DNA of 64,000 bases. Origin: Sulfuricella denitrificans skB26 (lineage in GTDB: Bacteria; Pseudomonadota; Gammaproteobacteria; Burkholderiales; Sulfuricellaceae). The notes beneath the pieces were generated by a model, which was given only the letters and a program-made list of their open reading frames with translations, had not been told where the DNA came from and ran no database searches. Below are positions 61,243 through 64,000 of the stretch, piece after piece. The position numbers were made by a program, and so were the translations under genes. Each line of letters opens with the position of its first letter. The first letter of the stretch is position 1. The DNA lies in NCBI RefSeq assembly GCF_000297055.2, contig NC_022357.1:124001-188000 (forward strand), given 5' to 3'.

Positions 61243-64000
61243 CCTTGCCCGAACTTTCCGTCAAGCGCCACGTGCTGGCGTTCATGCTGTCCGCGGTGCT
61301 GGTGCTGTTCGGCTACATCAGCTACCAGCGCATCGGCATGGATCGCTTTCCCCAAATCGAGTTTCCTGTCGTCTCAATTTCCACCACGCTGAAGGGTGCC
61401 AATCCCGATATCGTCGACGCCAGCATCACCAACGTGATCGAGACGTCGATCAACAGCGTTCCCGGCATCGAACACATCCAGTCCACTTCTTCGCCTGGTG
61501 TATCGGTGATCAACATCACCTTCGGCCTGGACAAGAGAGTCGATGTCGCCTTCAACGAGGTGCAGGCCAAGGTCAACCAGGTCTTGCGCCGTTTGCCCAA
61601 GGATGCTGACCCCCCCGTCGTCGCCAAGGTCGAGACCAATGCCATGCCTATCATGTGGCTGGCGCTGCGCGGCGATCGCACCCAGCAGCAACTCAACCAG
61701 TATGCCGTCAATATCATCAAGAAGCGCCTGGAAACCATCGACGGCGTCGGTGAGGTGCGTTTGGGCGGTCGGCGCGACCGCACCATCCGGGTTAATCTGT
61801 TGCCGGCTAAGATGACCGCGTTCAAGGTCACCGCTCAGGATATCAACACCGCCTTTGCCAACGAGCATGTCCAGCTCGCCGGCGGTTTTCTGGTGGGCCA
61901 GAAAACCGAAAATCTGATCAAACTCGACCTGGAATTCCACCGTCTCGACGACCTGGAAAAAATGATCGTCGCCTACCGCGATGGCTCACCGGTGCGTCTC
62001 CGCGACATTGCCGAAGTTGAGGATGGCCTGGCCGATTACCGGCAGCTCGCGCGCTTCATGGGCAAGACCACCGTTGGCCTGGGCATCGTCAAGGTCACCA
62101 ATACCAACACCGTGGCAATTGTCGACGCGATCAAGAAGCGCCTGGAAACCGAGATCATCCCGCAACTGCCGCCGGGCATGACGCTAAACGTCGTCTCCAA
62201 CGACGCGATCTTCATCAACGAGATCGTCAATTCCCTGAAGGAACATCTGCTCGAAGGCACGCTGCTGGCCTCGCTGATCGTCTGGCTGTTCCTGCGCAGC
62301 ATGCGCTCCACACTGATCATCGCCACAGCCATTCCGGTATCGCTGATGGGCGCGGTGGCGGTGATCTACTTCTTCGGCTACACCCTCAATTCGCTCACCA
62401 TGCTCGCCCTGCTGCTGCTGATCGGCGTGGTGGTCGATGATGCCATCGTGGTGCTGGAAAACATCTTTCGCCACCGCGAGGAAATCGACGCCGACCCGGT
62501 CACCGCTGCGGTCAACGGCAGCCACGAAGTGATGTTCGCGGTGATCGCGGCGACGCTGTCGCTGGTGTCGATTTTCGCACCGGTGATCTTTATGGGTGGC
62601 ATCATCGGCCAGTTCTTCAAATCCTTCGCGGTAGTGGTGACCTTCGGCGTGCTGGTGTCCCTGTTCGTATCGCTCACCCTGACGCCGATGTTGTGCTCGC
62701 GTTACCTCAAGGTGGGAAAGCAGCACGGACGCGTGTATTACATCCTGGATCGTTTCTTTCACGGCATGGACAGCCTGTACCGTTATTTGCTCGACAAGGC
62801 GCTACGCCACCGCTGGAAGGTGGTTGCGTTGACCCTGGTGACCGTCGTTGCGAGCAGCTATTTTTTCATCAACGTGGGCAAAACTTTCGTCCCTGAAGAG
62901 GATGAAGGCCGCTTCCTGATAAACCTGCGTACCCCGCTCGGCTCCAGCATCGAATACACTGACAGCCGTTTACGCATGGTCGAGAAGCTGCTGTTCAGCC
63001 ACAAGGAGATCGTCACTGAGTTTGCCCTGATCGGCCTCGGCAATGCGGGACAGGTCAATCAGGGGATGGTGGTGGTGCGCATGGCGCCGCGCGGAGAGCG
63101 GAAAATCAAGCAGCAGGACGTCATCCCCGTGATTCGCAAGGAGCTGGCGCAAATCCCCGGTGCGCGCGCTTTCGCCGCACCCTATCCGATGGTCGGTGGC
63201 CAGCGAGGCGAGCCCTTGCAGTTCGTGATTAATGGGCCCAATCTCGACGAAGTAGGGCGCTTGGCCAAGTCGCTGCAGCAAACCCTTTCGGCGGACCCTG
63301 GCCTGGGACGCATGGACCTCGATTTGCAGCTCGACCTGCCGCAACTCGTCCTCGATCCCGACCGCACCCGGATTGCTTCTGCGGGGCTGACGACCCAGGA
63401 CGTGGCGCTTGCACTCAACCTGCTCTCCGGCGGCGTAGACATTGCCAAATTCAATGACGTGCCGGGAGATGGTCAGCGCTACGATATCCGGGTCAAGGCC
63501 AAGGACGGCGAATTCAGGCAGCCTTCCGATCTGAACAAGGTTTACCTGCGTTCCCGCGATGGGTCGCTGGTGCGTCTCGACACTGTGGCGAACGTGAAGC
63601 AGACGCTGGGACCCGCAGTAATCGGCCGCTTCGACTTGCAATATGCCGCCACCTTCTACGGCTCACCCACAATCCCGCTCGGCGATGCTGTGAGCAAAGT
63701 GAAAGCCGCCACTGCGGAAATGCTGCCGATGGGCTATACCGTAAAAATGATCGGTCAGGCGGAGGAGTTTGGCAAGACCATGCAGAACATGATTTTCGCC
63801 TTTTCCCTGGCGATGGTCCTGCTGTACATGGTGCTGGCAAGCCAGTTCAACTCCTTCATCCAGCCCTTCATCATCATGGTGGCGCAGCCGCTGGCCATCA
63901 TCGGCGGGGTGATGGCCTTGTGGCTGTTCAACCACACCCTCAACATCTACTCGATGATCGGCCTGGTGCTGTTGATCGGCCTGGTGGCGAAGAACTCGAT
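61239..64000 (+). CDS. RND efflux permease (runs off window end)
   Basis: The ATG at 61239 overlaps the stop of the fusion protein (ATGA) and the frame remains open to the window end for about 920 codons. The N-terminal helix, then MDRFPQIEFPVVSISTTL, then VETSINSVPGIEHIQSTSS opens an AcrB/MexF-type HAE-family pump; helices 2-6 have LLIGVVVDDAIVVLENIF with the paired Asp of the proton relay. It is missing roughly the last 100-130 residues. Substrate unknown. Confidence 0.93.
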   Translation, partial: MTLPELSVKRHVLAFMLSAVLVLFGYISYQRIGMDRFPQIEFPVVSISTTLKGANPDIVDASITNVIETSINSVPGIEHIQSTSSPGVSVINITFGLDKRVDVAFNEVQAKVNQVLRRLPKDADPPVVAKVETNAMPIMWLALRGDRTQQQLNQYAVNIIKKRLETIDGVGEVRLGGRRDRTIRVNLLPAKMTAFKVTAQDINTAFANEHVQLAGGFLVGQKTENLIKLDLEFHRLDDLEKMIVAYRDGSPVRLRDIAEVEDGLADYRQLARFMGKTTVGLGIVKVTNTNTVAIVDAIKKRLETEIIPQLPPGMTLNVVSNDAIFINEIVNSLKEHLLEGTLLASLIVWLFLRSMRSTLIIATAIPVSLMGAVAVIYFFGYTLNSLTMLALLLLIGVVVDDAIVVLENIFRHREEIDADPVTAAVNGSHEVMFAVIAATLSLVSIFAPVIFMGGIIGQFFKSFAVVVTFGVLVSLFVSLTLTPMLCSRYLKVGKQHGRVYYILDRFFHGMDSLYRYLLDKALRHRWKVVALTLVTVVASSYFFINVGKTFVPEEDEGRFLINLRTPLGSSIEYTDSRLRMVEKLLFSHKEIVTEFALIGLGNAGQVNQGMVVVRMAPRGERKIKQQDVIPVIRKELAQIPGARAFAAPYPMVGGQRGEPLQFVINGPNLDEVGRLAKSLQQTLSADPGLGRMDLDLQLDLPQLVLDPDRTRIASAGLTTQDVALALNLLSGGVDIAKFNDVPGDGQRYDIRVKAKDGEFRQPSDLNKVYLRSRDGSLVRLDTVANVKQTLGPAVIGRFDLQYAATFYGSPTIPLGDAVSKVKAATAEMLPMGYTVKMIGQAEEFGKTMQNMIFAFSLAMVLLYMVLASQFNSFIQPFIIMVAQPLAIIGGVMALWLFNHTLNIYSMIGLVLLIGLVAKNS

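Overview
The window looks like chromosomal DNA of a sulfur-oxidising betaproteobacterium, plausibly a Nitrosomonadales lineage such as Sulfuricella or Sulfuriferula relatives. This is an inference from gene content: a persulfide dioxygenase module, DsrE/TusA proteins, a flavocytochrome c sulfide dehydrogenase-like flavoprotein, and a moderately GC-rich backbone with betaproteobacterial housekeeping genes (lysA, cyaY, a dbpA-like helicase, a histone H1-like protein). No rRNA, tRNA or CRISPR array was recognised.

Region 1 (1-30.4 kb) is an AT-richer accessory island, mostly antiphage or mobile in character. Its right edge is a Tn7-like transposition operon read leftward (tnsA, tniA/tnsB, tniB/tnsC, tniQ; 30231-25724). 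A probable right end with two direct repeats lies at 30256-30380; no left end was found. To the left, probably as cargo, lie: a secreted RHS/YD-type protein cut by the window start; a large orphan protein with faint TnsE-like features; a RelA/SpoT-TPR fusion; a DUF4236 membrane protein; an IHF/HU-like protein; a Cas2/SinR-like protein; a HEPN-type protein; and two compact cassettes. Cassette A (16444-11707) is a WYL regulator divergent from HNH, ubiquitin-like protein, E2-like, JAB-E1 fusion, DUF6527 and an antiphage-type dCTP deaminase. Cassette B (19424-25327) is a D12 adenine methylase, a C5 cytosine methylase, a PRTase-like protein, an ORC/Cdc6-like ATPase and an unknown protein, packed with gaps of 12 bases or less. 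An intact IS1182-family element (17570-19173, 18-bp inverted repeats, 4-bp target duplication) separates the cassettes.

Region 2 (30.6-39.2 kb) is a sulfur module. An ArsR-rhodanese regulator precedes a persulfide dioxygenase-like hydrolase, an MFS permease, a periplasmic rhodanese, a DsrE protein and a TauE exporter; a cystathionine-synthase-type PLP enzyme, a class II amidotransferase and a cysteine desulfurase follow. AT-rich sites upstream of the regulator and of the hydrolase share the half-site TTTGAATWTAT, suggesting BigR-like control.

Region 3 (39.4-54.9 kb) is core genome: methyltransferases, a NodIJ-type ABC exporter, a hydrolase, a DsrE-TusA operon whose TetR regulator shares a 16-bp operator with it, an ankyrin protein beside an FccB-like flavoprotein, an RNA helicase, a thioredoxin-like ferredoxin, a MazG-like pyrophosphohydrolase, a VanZ protein and a DHH phosphoesterase.

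Region 4 (54.9-64 kb) starts with an intergenic block of interleaved inverted repeats, then an Mrr-type endonuclease, cyaY divergent from lptM-lysA, a lysine/alanine-rich histone H1-like gene with a terminator, and a tetR-MFP-RND efflux operon that runs off the right edge.
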